Below are positions 48,708 through 62,184 of a DNA stretch of 64,000 nt, piece by piece. The DNA is taken from positions 74,782,166 to 74,846,165 of the forward strand of contig NC_133537.1 of the NCBI RefSeq assembly GCF_048544455.1, read 5' to 3'. The translations under genes and the position numbers were made by a program. Under the pieces are notes generated by a model, which did not search any database, was not told where the DNA came from, and worked only from the letters and a program-made list of their open reading frames with translations. The DNA is from Silene latifolia. Its lineage: Eukaryota; Streptophyta; Magnoliopsida; Caryophyllales; Caryophyllaceae. Numbering within the stretch: position 1 is the stretch's first letter; every line of letters begins with the position of its first letter.

Positions 48708-48715
48708 GAGAGCGT

Positions 48716-50340
48716 ACCAATTTACCGTCAATATCATTGTTCTGATAGTAAAAAAAATATGAATCTTGTTGTTGATGGTGCAATGATTCAATTCAACCAC
48801 TCTCTATTGTATCCTGAAAATTCATAAAATTACAATTTTAGATCTCAAATCAAACTATAAAAGATATATGCTATGATAAAATTAATGTAATGCATACGAA
48901 TCAAAAATTAGATTCTTGTTCAAATTAATTTTTGGGGATGGGGTCTTGGGCAAAATCTAAAGGTTAATGGACACATACATGGCATGATTTATATATATAC
49001 TAATTATCTCTAATTCTAATCAATTAAACCTCCATAAAATATGATAAAATTTGATTGATACTTGGTATTGTAGTGAGATTAGTATTGTTGTATGCGTTAA
49101 ACTATTTTTTTTTGAGTGTGTATGGATTAAACTATTAACTGTTAGGAATCCCACATTTAATATATATCTAAATTTGAAAAGATAATTTTTATTTTATTTA
49201 AGTAGCTAAAAAAGGTTGGACTCTCTGTGATCGCTCGAAAAAAACTTAATAATATAGATAGATAGATATATATATAGATTGCGTATAAATATCATGTCTA
49301 TTTCGTAAATGAATGAAGAACACTGTCACAAGTGTGAATTGTCAGATGACTCAGATGATTTGGTTTGGGTATGGGTAGAGCTTACAAGTCTAACCCGACC
49401 CGAATCAGAGCAAAACACAAAACGACCCGACTAGACTTAATGACGACCCATAGCCCGATATGACCCGATGATTAGTGATCCGAACTAGACTCGACCCGAT
49501 ATGACCTGACTAAATTGATGATTTGACAATTTTTAAGCTTTATATTGATCAAAATGAAAGTGATTTTGTGTTTATATTGATACGTTTGATTTAATAATAA
49601 TAAATTAACTAAACCAAACAATGGTTAAAAACTAAATTTAACTGTTAAAAATTGAAATAATATGATAAAGTAACCGGACCCGACCCAAGCCTAACCCGAT
49701 ATATCATTTGACCCGAAATGACCCGACCCAAAAGAATTGGCTAACCCGATATGACCCGACCCAAACCCGGCCCCCATAAAATTTGTTGATTTTTTTTTTT
49801 CAAGAAAATTAATCCCATCAAACAAAAGTATAAACCAAAAAGGCCCACTAGAAGATGGCAAATCAACACCGGTCATGTTCTTCTCATCTTAATTTCAGTT
49901 TTTATAAGTTCAGTTTAGTTCCAGTCCATTAAGTTCAATTCAGTTCATTTCCGTTCACTTATGTTCAATTTAATTCAGATCAATTAAATTTATCTGGGTT
50001 CAACTTATTATTATCTTAATTATTCAATTAGTTCAGTTGCAATGCTTGGATTCAGGCGCTTTATTATGCAATCTGACACCAAAGAAATAAAGCAAGACTG
50101 GAATGTCTAAAATTAAATAAAACTTTTGGCGAAGTTGTATTAAAAATGATGGAGAGGAACGTTTGATTAAGTCTTTATTTATTACTCATCAGACCTCATT
50201 CACATTGTGAAATTGTACCAAGAGTTGGTAGTTTGTACTTTGTAATAGTTTGTTATGAGCTTAATGACAATTTCAAACCTTTCACCAGAGAAAAAAAAGT
50301 TCAGTTCAATTCGATAATTTCAGTCTAAGTAGAGAAGCGT
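48716..50340. repeat. Low-complexity tracts, no gene
   Basis: 49384-49510 and 49675-49770 are built from ACCCGA/GACCCGATATGACCCGA repeats; 49885-50045 is a degenerate GTTCAGTTCA repeat. No gene seen. Confidence 0.6.
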
Positions 50341-50507
50341 AAACCCTATTTAAATTGTCCAAAAGAAGGGAATGCCTATCATACTTTGCCCAGTGAAGCA
50401 TGCGTACACTATGTAACGATTTTTCTTAGCAATTTGAGCAGGTTGTGCAAACTTAGCTTCTCACCAAATGGCCTTGTGTTAATTTCCCTCCTCCCATAGC
50501 GCATAGG

Positions 50508-51206
50508 TCATATAGTAGTTCGGCTGCAACTAAGCCAACAATTACGCCAATTCTTCCTTCTAGAGTCGGTAGATAACTTGTACATCCCATTCCTAAGATC
50601 AATGTCTAGTTGATCCGATTCATGATCATCCTTATCACCTCCATTGCACTGGCATCTGAAAAATAAGTGCATGTAGGTCTCCATGTCTTTGTCACAAAAA
50701 ACATCGCTTGTTAACATGACAGATTCCGATAGAAACAATGTTATCAAGGGTAGGCAGGCGTTTCTGATTGCTAGGGAAGAAATAATTTTATGCTTAATTA
50801 GGAACCACCACAACATTCTGAGGAGCCTTATTCCACCCACAACATCAAACTTATGTCTGAAATTTTCATGTGCCTTCCTTGTGATAAACTTATCACCTGA
50901 AACACTGGAAGTTAAAAGTGTAGAAGCATCAGAGGTAAAGCTAGTACAGGTCACCCACTGGTCTCGAACTTGCAGACCGTTCCCCCAACTCTCATAATAA
51001 TGGTGGAGCTTGCTAACAGCCTCCCAGATACTACCATTCAAATTGTAGGAAAACCTCTTAGTCCACATACCATCACCATTAGCTATAAGCTTCCAAATCC
51101 ATTTGCTCAAGAGGGCTTTCTTCCAACTTAGAAATTCCTTAACATTATAGCCTTTTTTTCTGACCAAGGAGCACAAATTGATTGCCAACTTTTGAAAACC
51201 ATTCAT
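50508..51206 (-). pseudogene. LINE (L1-type) reverse transcriptase C-terminal fragment
   Basis: Frame of 232 codons with FLSWKKALLSKWIWKLI, ESWGNGLQVRDQWV and a late Cys/His-rich stretch (FCDKDMETYMHLFFRCQ). This is the layout of the zinc-binding region after the reverse transcriptase of plant L1-like LINEs (zf-RVT). The reverse transcriptase itself is absent. Confidence 0.7.
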
Positions 51207-53688
51207 TTCTTCCCCTCAGTTATATTCCAAAAGAAATCTTTACAAGCAAGATCTTGAAATCATCTTTATAATACCACGAGGGAAAAGGAAGGCAGAACAC
51301 CAGGCCAGTAATTCACCATGCCAAAAATAATTTATCATTAATCAATTGAAGTTTACCTGCATATGAGAGCACCCTCAACCTGCATCAAATAAAATAGAAA
51401 GGGCTTACATGATTCTTTCTTGCATGTCTCGAATTCAAACTGCATTCAGTCGTTGTCCAACTCAAAGTCTTGACAATTAACGATCCAGAAATGCTCCAAA
51501 AAATTATCCACCATCAGCACAAGCACCACGCAACAATTCCTCTACAAAATAATCAAGGATCACAACACAGAGCTAGGTTTTTAACATTAATGATGACAAT
51601 GACGATGATTTTCCATGTATTTTAGCTTATTCTTGCCTAGAATACAACTTCAGATGATAATGATTCGCCATGTTTTGAGGTGCCAAAACCAGAACCTTTA
51701 CTCAACCTCAAAAGAATACTAGTCATAGGGTCTAGAATCTGTTATCAGTGGAGTCGAGTATATATAAAAAACTGAAAATCGAATACCTCGATAATGAAAT
51801 ATACCTCAAGTCCCAAATTGATTTTGATAACAAATGGAGAGTCGGAAGCAGACGCTGGCTTTTGGTGGGGGCGAAAAGATAAGTAGTATTAGCACCGCCT
51901 TGTAGGATGGACGAAAACCATCTAAAAAATGGCCAATTAATTGTACTGATGAGCCAACAACTAACAACCCTAACTTCTAATCTTATAAAATAGTATAATT
52001 GTATCGGATTAAATTAAAAAGCTATCCGAACAAGATGAACCGACAAATACTCTAGGTCAGTATAATGTAATTTTAAACATGATTTAAGATGAGACTCATT
52101 ATCAACGATTAAAAAGAAAAAAAAAAACTTTATCCATTCAGTATGGCGGCTAATGCCGACTTCAAAGATAAAGTGTTAAGAAATTATATGCCTTCTTCAC
52201 ATATCAATAAATGTTTGTTGTCTTATAGAGAAATGCTAACATCTGAAAAGGAAAAGTTTCTACATATAGATTAAGACTCGATTAAGAAAAAAGCGTATTC
52301 CAATTTCCATGTTTTTCGAAAATTTAACCAGCCAGCTCTAAACATGTACATGAATATTATTTTCATGGAGTTAGACAATGAGCGTAATGGGGAGAAATAG
52401 AAGAAAAGGAAGGGAAATGTACAAAATGCGAAAGTATCTAGTCATGTTCGTTGCAGAATCATATCCGATTTCCATGGTCAGTAGTAAATTATAATCAAGT
52501 ATCAAGTACTCATAATATTCTAGCTCACAACTAAGAGGAATCAAGCCTCACGTGAACCAAATATACAAATTTATAGCACCCTGTTCAATTCCGAAAAACA
52601 GATTATCAATAGCTAGACTGACAAGTATAGATGATATAGTGCATCAGGTTATACAAGCAGTAGCAGCAAACGAGTATGATCACTGTTATTGAACATCATG
52701 CTACAACACCTACATAAATCTGATATGAAATAGCTCGGATTTAGAATCATTCTAGTGTAAACTATTGTTTGAGCAAATTGATGTTATGAATTAATCAAGG
52801 TTACCTAGGACTGCAATCCACTTTTGTTTGTAGCAACTATAGGAATGTTTTGAGCCAACTTTGCAAGGGTCTGCATACAGGTGAACAGACAATTAAATTG
52901 CTATCGAGCCAAATACTCATTGAAATGGAACGGATTTAGAAATCGTATGTATGTAATCGTACCATAAGGTTTTAAGTCCAACAATAGGAAGCTTTTGACA
53001 CCATTGAAATAGTAAATCTCCCTTCCGTCTCCAACCCACAAACAATCGACCTCAATCCAAATGCAAAGAAATGAAAGTGACACAACAACTCATACTACAA
53101 CAATGATAGCAGAAGCTTACCATGGCAACCATATGGAATGTAGGGATTTCCTTCATATGAATCATCAGAAGTACAGACAGTGCAATGCCATCTGCACTCC
53201 CATTACAAAAAGAACTGCAATAAAACCTGCTATTCGGATAAGGGGACGCACCACCTAGTAATGCCGGAGGGTCCCAGTACAGCAAAGTTGGAAGATTCTA
53301 GACTCCCAATCTCTTGAATAATCTTGTCTTGTTTTGAGTAATCCACTAATCCAACATCTAAACAGGAATTACCCGCTTGATTACTAAAAAAAAAAATTAG
53401 CAATTCAACATATCCTTCCCTCATCACCAACATCGTTAGCGTAATTAACTCCATAAATCATCTCTTTTACTCAAATCATCAGTAGAAAATGAATTATCTT
53501 CAAATTGACGTCAAATTTAATTGAAAACCCTAACCCTAATACTTAATTGTACCATGTTATGATAAATTTTATTGAATCCCAAAACGCAAACATCATACAA
53601 AACCAAAATTCAGTGACGAATGAAAACAAATCGTCAAAAAACAAATGATTTGCGATAACTAAAAAATTATTGAAATAAAGAATCGTAC
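51207..53688. other. No recognised gene
   Basis: Mostly AT-rich with short frames. On the minus strand 53110-53390 looks like one exon (acceptor TTTTTTTTTTAG, donor ATGGTAAGC near 53119), but its translation (for example SADGIALSVLLMIHMKEIP) is not recognised. Confidence 0.4.
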
Positions 53689-53846
53689 CTGAATGAGGGT
53701 TGCGAACTGGAAGGTTGACGAATTGAGACGAGATGGTTGTGGGTCGTCGATGACAAGGTGTCTGCCGGCGATAACACGGTGGTTGTCGGTGAGACGTTGG
53801 CGGTGACAAGGTCGTTGTGGATAATGAATTGGGTTTTGGGTGTCAT
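53689..53846 (-). CDS. Possible first exon of an unrecognised gene
   Basis: ATG at 53846 begins MTPKTQFIIHNDLVTANVSP, a Ser/Thr/Pro-rich stretch of 52 codons ending at a good donor (TTCAG, then GTACG). It could be joined to the exon-like block at 53110-53390, but the protein is not recognised, and the Helitron at 54002 begins 155 bp upstream of the ATG. Confidence 0.25.
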
Positions 53847-54544
53847 TGACTGATTGTGTCGATGAAAATAATGAGAAGCTTGTGAATGAAACTATGAAAG
53901 GTCGTAATGAAGACGTGGGTTCAAATATTTACATTTTTTTTTTAATTCTATTCTTCTTATTTAAGGCTACGGTTGCTTAGGACCGTTGCCTTTTACTTTC
54001 ACTAGTTGTTTCTCCGCGCGCGGAGATCCAAGACGCGTTTCCATTTTTGTGGCAGCAAATCTGTTTATGGCGTAGACTTTGCGGGAATTACTGAATGTAT
54101 GTTGCTGTAGTTGCATTTTGTTCTAGAGTAGAAGCTTTCCTTTTTACGTGTAATGTTCAATGTAGTCATTTGTCCTAATCGCATGAAGCATAATTACGTA
54201 AATTAATAGATATCTTATAAGCACGAGTATTCTGAATGTTAGAGTCTTACTAAACTCGCTTACGCTTAAGTAGTTCCGTCTGTTAGAGAGTCGAACTACA
54301 TTCTGAAACAGCAGTACAACTAAATTAAGGATAGGATAAGGATGTTACGAATAATATGTTAAAGGTGCGCGAAATGATAAAGAAGAACTACTGCCACAGA
54401 CAGCAGATCTAATGCGCAAGCAATTCTGAACTGCGAAACATAATTATAGCAGGCTATTAACTCGCACTTATTGACGGATGACATGTTTAGGGACGCGAAA
54501 TGCATAGTTTAAATGTGATGACAACAATAGTACGAATTAATATC

Positions 54545-54990
54545 TTAAAGTTGGAGATTAATGCAACTGTAGATGCAAACTTGGTCCTTATCAGCGAGTT
54601 GCCTTCCTTGTTTCCGCAATATGTAAGGGACCTTCTTACACATTGGTGTGCAGGGAAAGTACTCTGCATCCTTTTTTGTTGCCACCCATAGATATGGTCC
54701 ATGTCTTGGTTTGTACTCAGCAAAGTAATCTTGTCTGCTACGTCCTACTGATTCAAATTTCTCTTGCAATTGGAATGTTAATCTGCATGATTCATCGTCA
54801 TCTCCAAATTCAACGCGAACTATACCACTTTGAAATGTTCGCTTTTGTGCAATTGGTAATGCTTAATACTTCTATAGTATATCCATGGTCATTGAGAATG
54901 TTTGGTAATGCTTCTACATTTCTCGGTACATATCGTCCCCCTCCATTTTCCTGGCACATTAGCGAGAATGCATGTGTATGGCGATACAAA
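54545..54990 (-). pseudogene. Unrecognised Helitron cargo open frame, split
   Basis: Minus-strand coding-like sequence in two frames: CQENGGGRYVPRNVEALPNI onward, then after a shift VRVEFGDDDESCRLTFQLQE to YSCINLQL and a TAA at about 54545. Codon-like composition and the absence of stops over about 90 codons suggest a decayed gene, but no family was recognised. Confidence 0.35.
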
Positions 54991-54999
54991 TTGATCTCC

Positions 55000-56885
55000 C
55001 ATTTTCTATATATTTGTTATTTAGTTTACGGTTGTTTACCTTACGTTTATGCCTTTTGTTTGTGTTTAATCAGATCTTATATATACTATTAGGTCCGAAA
55101 TCGGGATGATCAATTTTTTCGCACAATTCATTGTACTTCTATGTTCATACAGTATCTTTTCCACTTCTAGCAGTATTAGTTGTATCTGTTGGTTTGGTTG
55201 CCTGTTACTATTCTTTATTAATCTATATTTATAATATTTATACAGTCCTATTTATTGGCTATTGAAAACTATTTCATTTAGATACTGATTCATTGCCCGT
55301 AATTTATTTCCATGTTGCTTGATATATTTTTCGTTATTCGATTTCGTTTATGCGATTTGATTATTAGTAGTTGCGCGTTTTTTTCAAGTTCACTGTTATT
55401 TCTTAAATATCTGTAAGCATAAGGCCTATTTTTGGTTGTAATTTGTAAAGCTTTGTTGAACGGTAAACCAAATCTGAAGAGCTTCTTATGATCGTCATAG
55501 TATTTATTATGTCCGTGTAAGTAATTTATAATAACAGTACGTATTGCTAATAAAAAGGTAACTTGCACATAAAATGTCTTGAACGATTTAGTGCACATAA
55601 ATCATCACGACGATAGTCTTGATCTTTCAAATGCGAGGCACGCTCGATTTCAAGAATTGCAAGCATAGTACTTAAATAAAATGTAAATGGCAATGAAAGT
55701 AGTTTTCTAAGAATGCGATCGATGAAGGCATGTGAATGACATTGTTATACAATCATTTGAAGTACTCAATACAACCTTAAAGTCTCTAAATCCATATGAG
55801 TAACAAAGACTTCTTTATAGTAAGTCTCTCTGACCTTATCAATTTTGAAGGGCCAACTAAAATCAAATGACATCACTGTTTGGCGTCAACCATACTATAC
55901 TATCATCCTTTCCTTGCCAAGAAATTAGCGAGAGACTACCCAACAATGTAGCTTTGTTTGTCTACATACTATACTTCAAGAATCAATTAAAATGAGCTAA
56001 ATAGACGAACTCTTAATCCCACAATTAGCATTTTTTTTATGTTAACATACAACTTATCGATCTGAATAATCTGGAAGTAACTATGATAGGCAATGATGAT
56101 CTTGTCGAATTAGTTAATATAACACTCAATTGACTTTACAATTCTAAGCGTTGTAAGTTAGCAAAGTTAATGTCCCTGATCGAACTACTGACTTTGTCAT
56201 ATCTTGAAATGTGATCTGAATTCAGTCCTAAATTCCTGTTTATATTGTGTTATGAACTGAAAATTCTTCTTACCTTGTCTATAAATTGACTCTTCATGTG
56301 TATCTAATTACTGCCTAGAAATCAATCATAGTTTACATGCCTATAGAAACAGATTAAGTGAGCTTTGATTTGACTTGCTTTGATCTTTCATGAGTTAATT
56401 ATCCAATTATTTAACCTAAAACTGATTGTAGCTTACTATATTGATAGTTATAGATTGCTGCGGTCAATAATCTGATAGCCTTACAGCTAAGTAGACGCCA
56501 TTTTTTTTGTGGGTATTTTGTGCATCACCGTTGCTAGAACGAAATGAACACTGTGAAATGTAATTTAATCACTCGCGTCTAGTTGAAAGCTCGCTACATG
56601 TTATGCAGAAAGCAAAGAACAATTGCTAATACTACAATTTGCGTAAAGGTTTTGCACTCATGACCTTATATACATCGAAAATACAACCCCCTATTTAAGA
56701 TTGTTTTAGGATACAAATCTAGGCATAGACACTTCTTAAACATCACAACCTAATTACAAAATAGCCAATGTTTAAAACAAAGGCGACCTAGCGAGTTTCG
56801 ATATGTTTGATTTGCGTAGCATGACATAACTACTCGCAATCACCCTACGTAACGCCATATTTTTTACATGCAAAAGGCTCGTAGG
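55000..56885. other. Helitron interior without recognised gene
   Basis: AT-rich, short frames only. The minus-strand frame 55290-55598 (102 codons) resembles nothing known to me. Confidence 0.4.
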
Positions 56886-57463
56886 TTAGGCTATATAGAC
56901 AATCAAAAACCCGAAAATCGACACCTTACGGAACATCTTTGCACTTAGTGAGTCATAATACCCTTCACTTCCGGACGCTTCGGAAGTGTAAAGCATGTAC
57001 CTCCTATTAGCCGCCTGTCTTTTCTCCAATCTTTTGTGAAATGCTCGCTTTTCCTTGTCATTGTTGTGGTAGTTACATCCACAGAATTTGTGGACTAACT
57101 TGCCTTTCTGTCTGCCGAGATCATACCCCATCATTTTCCCTTGCCAACCGCGAGTTATAATCACGACTGACCTTTGATGTGTCGGTCGATTATGAACCAC
57201 TTGGCCCAACACTTGCAAACCTCGGACATGTTCCTTTTTCCTGGATTGTCAAGCTTGTTGAAGACATTGGTGACCACATCCTCTAAACTCAGGATTTCGT
57301 GTTTAGATTCATCACCATTCTTGATCTTCATTTCTACCTTGTTAGTTGTGAAGATGTCTTGAGCAGCAAACGTGGTCTTCTTCCACCGCTTGTAATCTTT
57401 GACAAACTCAATCTTGTCCGTTTCATTTACGTAAACACGCCTGGTGCATTTGAATTTTGGCAT
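56886..57463 (-). pseudogene. Unrecognised Helitron cargo gene with an F-box-like stretch
   Basis: The frame from 57463 (MPKFKCTRRVYVNETDKIEF) runs to a TGA at 57161 and its continuation lies in another frame (56886-57190: VVIITRGWQGKMMGYDLGR, CGCNYHNNDKEKRAFHKRL), so one frameshift splits a protein of about 200 residues. LSLEDVVTNVFNKLDNPGKR followed by SEVCKCW resembles an F-box helix pair in spacing (compare L.EDV...VF..L.....RN..S.VCK.W). Function is otherwise unknown and the F-box reading is tentative. Confidence 0.4.
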
Positions 57464-57980
57464 GATTCTTCTTATGTTTAAAAAAAAAAAAATAATTCAA
57501 TATGCTAACTATTTTATCTTTATTGGAATAGAATGAACTGATTGACTTGTGATTTTAAGATCTTTGTTCAAGAGAAGTTTAGGTGGACAAGCTATTAATT
57601 AGTAATGATGAAAGCTAATATAATCTGCATGTGAAACAGTAATTTGCGTTGTATAATGCGCTAGAAAATGCAAAGCTCTATATTTTATTTTGGTTAGTTG
57701 GGATTTAAAGCCTCATTAGTCATTCATATGAACAGTTATGGCGCATCAAAGTGATATCAGTATGTCTTGTGTATTGTACTGCGCGCGTAATTTAGGCTGA
57801 TCAAATATTCATGTTATCTTTTACTCTGTTTATTTGGGTCATTTGTTGTCCTTTTCTATTTTTGGGTGTCTTAGTGATTTGTTGTTTTTTCTATTTTAAG
57901 AAATAATTCGAAGAATAATTTGATCATTCATACCCAATTGGTCACACATGTCATTCAATTAACCTTTTTAAAAAAATGTA

Positions 57981-58187
57981 TTCCCTCTGTCCTGATCATT
58001 TGTTGTCCGTTCCATTTTAGGGTGTCTCACTCATTTGTTGTCTTTTCTATTTTAAGAATGAACTTGATGAGCAATTTGATCATTCACAATCAATTTATTC
58101 TACCTGTCAATTAGTAATTGGCTCTCTCCCCTTTCTTTCGTCTTTGTGCCAAAATCAAATGACAACAAATGACCATGACAGAGGGAG
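57981..58187. mobile_element. Stowaway-like MITE in the Helitron
   Basis: Ends TTCCCTCTGTC and GACAGAGGGAG, flanked by TA (57979-57980 and 58188-58189); 207 bp. CATTTGTTGTC blocks near both ends form the inverted arms. A diverged extra copy of the left half lies at about 57838-57960. Confidence 0.8.
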
Positions 58188-59329
58188 TAATAATTAAGAT
58201 AAGCTATAGTTGGTGAATAACCATTATATTCTATGGAAATAGGATCACATGGTCCTCTAAGTGGCTTACTAATATGTTCTGTTAAGACGTACTATATTTG
58301 TTAGCTTAACCATTTAGTTTTGAACTTCAGTACCTTTTTTTTTTTGTTTTTTTTTTTGATTATATAATGTTTGTTCTATTTGTATAATAACATTTTAAAT
58401 GAATCTTATAATTGTAACTTGCATTAGGTTCAGCACTTGAAGATTCATGTTGATGAATGGGAATGATTTTTTAGATTATGATTCTAAGATACACTTTTTA
58501 TTAAGTAATCTATTAGTTTAATTGGATACACTATCTACCTAACACAATAAATAGGTATATTGAAGAGATAAATAAGAACCTTTAAGTCTAAAAACTGTTC
58601 CGTATCTAGATTTGTAATCTACACTTAAGTAAACGTAACATAGATAATATATGTATAAATGTCCGCCAATTTTGTGAATGTTAACTTTGTATTATTGTTG
58701 CTAACGTCCATTGTTAAACCTTGTTTTTAAATTGGAAATATTCAGATCAGTTATAGTTAGTGAATAACCATTTAATTTGACAAGAATAGAATCATATGGT
58801 CCTTCTAAGTTGGCTTAGTAATATGTTATCTTAGTACGTCAAGCTACAACCTGGTCCATATTTGTGAGTAGCTTCAAGTCTGTGAATGTAAGATAGTAAT
58901 GTTTATTTTGATATCTTGATAAGATATACAATACATATCAATTTGAGAGTTGCAGAACGAAGTAAGATAAGCACGAAATTAAAAAGAAGATATATAAACT
59001 AACAAATGATCAATTAACCTATGAAAGATTAATAATCATCATAGTAGATTAAGTAGCCTTAGTACAAGGCAGAATCGAGTTGTTCATAAGTACTGATTTG
59101 TCTAGTCCATAGTTTATATTACACACAAAAGCTAAGATTAAGATAAAAGAGTACACGCAGCAAGCTTAGCACTCGGCCGAATTGTTCAAGAGTAAATGAG
59201 ATTGACAAAATACCAAAATGACAGGCCATGACCACTAACTATTACGACTATGCCTGTGCTATTGTAGTCCATACTTGATAGCTTCACGGGTAAGCTGCAG
59301 ATTTAGGACCTGTGTTCTTTTTGGTCCCT

Positions 59330-62166
59330 CTTTTTTTTGGACGCGTCGTTGGTAATGCGAGAATGTCTTTGGAGATCTTTGGTGATCGAGGATATTTCAA
59401 GTGCATCTTCTGCAGGAGTAGTAGTGACATTGGTTGCAGATTGGTGGGAACTATTTGCTTGTCATTTGCATGAACTTGAATCGTCTATAACTTGTGATTC
59501 GGGATTGGCTCTGACCGGTTCGATTTTGATACTGATGTCATCTTCGTCGTCAACAACGACCCGCTTCACCACCCACTGCAAGATGTTATTTACTGAGAGG
59601 GATGTAGAAGGGCCAACTTGAACTTTGAAAGGAGTTGTACAGAGTAACTCTTGTACGGTGAGAATGCTTCCTCATGGTCCCGAAAATTAGGTTAATAATT
59701 ATTAATATGTGTGTGCTAGTTTATTAGTTGAGATTTTATGTTGTAAGCCTTACAGAGTGCTTCATGTGGAATATATCACCGCCGACATTTTGAACAATCT
59801 TTGTGATCTGTGTAAATGCGGTCATTGGCAATGTTCTGTTCCATCCGATATTTATGCATTGAATGTGATTACGAAATAGATGTTGTCTAAGCATTAGTAC
59901 CTTCTTTGTGTTTTAGCTATTAATTATAGGTTATTGAATGAGTTCTATTATTAGCTATGCTATATGTAAGAGAGGGATTATGTATATTTACTTATTTGAA
60001 GTTATTGTAGTACTAAAATGATGCAAAGAGACGTACTTTTGGCACCGAGGTACAATCGGCGCGGAGCAATTGTTGCATGTGTATGGACGCCTTGGGTGGC
60101 ATGCTAGAAGTTTTAGCACATTTTGAACATCCTATGTATGCATGCACTTTATGTAGTTCAAGAAATTTGGTATAGTAACTTCTAACCAATGTTTTTCATC
60201 TTGCAAAGCTGATTTTGCCTGTTGGAAGTATGATGCAGATTAGTAAATGCATATGTAGTAGGTACATTAGAAGGTGCATCAGTAAATTGTGTTTACTTTC
60301 TTAGCACGAAGAGCTGAAATTTTGGTTGTTTTTTCATTTGGCATAGGTAGCTTGACATGAAAGAGCCTAGACTGAAGTTGTGTCAAGGATGTGTGATGGC
60401 TTGCCATCCTGTAAAAGTGAATAACATTAGCATCTGAAATAGCATGTAGAAAAGGTCGTGTTCGTAGTGTTTGAATTAGGACTACGAGTTCGAGAGTACC
60501 AGGTTTTCGCTTCGCTTTCTCGCCAACAGGTAAATGTATGATGGTGTTGAGCTAGAAGTGGTCATTGAGAAACCTGTAAATGGTAAGGTATAGTTATTAA
60601 TTGCCAGTTACTACATTAAGTGCGTATGTTTAGAATTGCAACTAAGTAAATGTATCTGACCTTTGTGATTAGATACTCCGAGAGCCGTGAGTCCCACGAT
60701 CATAAATTTGCAGGTTCGAATCAGCATTGTGCAATCATCTTTCGCCAGGTCATCCCAAACCGAGATTGATAGTGGTCATGAGTCGCGTAGGTTGTTCCAT
60801 TTAAATTGATGTTATTAGTTTCATATACAATATTTGTTGTTTAGTATTTTAGCACTAACTAATCTGTAAACTATGACTATGATTTACCTGTGGTCAGTGA
60901 GCACAATCTCACGAACATTTGTTTCACGGTTCTTGTTTGTTGTAACTTTACGACAATGTTCTTCTACAAAGAGAACCACACCAACTATATCTGCAATATA
61001 TAAGAAACATGGTAATGTTATGATCGAGTCTGATTTTCCGTAGTACAACAAAGTAGTCAAAAAGATGATATAGCTAATCACTTATTCATACCAAACATCG
61101 AAGTGTAATCGTTGCTCGGGGGAGATGAGAAATGGGTCTATAGTCTATGGTATTGCCGCCATCATCAATATCAATGGTAGGACAATAGTTCGCTTTCCAA
61201 AGTTCATCTGGAAATCAACATCTGTGGGGTTAAACTTATACTCTGGCATCAGAGGAGATATTGGAGCGTTGGTTATCTCATACAGTCTGTTGTGCTTGAA
61301 TGCATCTTCATATTGATCGACTTGGTCAGCAAAAAGAGCCCCACGCATCGTAGATCCCTGTTAACAGTACTATGTTTGTTAGTTACGGTTTATTAAATAG
61401 ATTAATCCTAAGACACAATCAAGAAACCTAATTACACATACTATTTAGATTTGTCTGTATATTCATTGTTATTATACACACAACAAATCTTATCGCGTGG
61501 TACTGACTATATTTCACTTGTTAGCAAAGTAGCTTTCAAGTGATTTGTTCATGTACAAAGAGAACAATGTTTAAAAAGAAATGTGCAGTGCTTAGTTGTG
61601 TTGTACTTAGGCAAGTAGAGTTTAGGGTTTAATAAAACTACTTGTAGTAGAAGACAATGTTAGTCTTGATTCAAGAAGAACAGGAGATGTAGTTAAAGGT
61701 TTCATCTGAAACAAGTCTTTTAGCATTTCAAGTTCACTATGTTATACTAAGATTACCAAACGTCACAGCTAAAATGATCATTGAAGCACATCCTTTCCAT
61801 TTATGCATTAATGGTTGCAGCTAAATTGAAATGTTTCATGAACGAATATATGTATATATGAGAAGAGTGTCATAAAATATACTAAATGATAATTAATTAG
61901 TAAATGCACTAATTCATCAACTACTCTATATATAGATTCCTAAAATAAGATCAAATATGATAAATTATAATCTACATTCACAATTTATTTTAGACAAAGA
62001 TTTATATGAATATTGGGCTTGCCTTATCATCTTGGACGACGAAGCCCTGGTAGACCACCTTTGAAGGAGATGTCTTTGGGCGTCTCTTTTCAATTACTTT
62101 CACCTTGACCTTGTAGTCCTTAGTGATGTTTGTTAGTTCATCCAGGTACACTGGTTGCGGCTTCAT
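59330..62166 (-). pseudogene. RPA large-subunit-like gene of the Helitron, decaying
   Basis: Exon-like blocks on the minus strand: 62023-62166 (MKPQPVYLDELTNITKDYKV, FVVQDDK), 61092-61357 (MRGALFADQVDQYEDAF, YKFNPTDVDFQMNFGKRTIV), 60888-60990 (VGVVLFVEEH, VREIVLTDH), about 60661-60775 (LSISVWDDLAKDDC), about 60500-60580 and a tail from 59575. These are the OB-fold (ssDNA-binding) blocks of replication protein A, a known Helitron companion gene in plants. The first intron would use a GC donor (AAG, GCAAGC). A one-base shift follows RTIV, a TGA precedes the fourth block, and the tail has a TGA after SSSCK, so this copy is probably dead. Confidence 0.75.
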
Positions 62167-62184
62167 TCTGTTAAGAGAGACCAC

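Noticed and set aside
60700-60721. B-box-like GGTTCGAATC suggesting a tRNA or SINE
   Set aside because: It lies inside the RPA-like coding block on the other strand, and no convincing A-box or cloverleaf precedes it.
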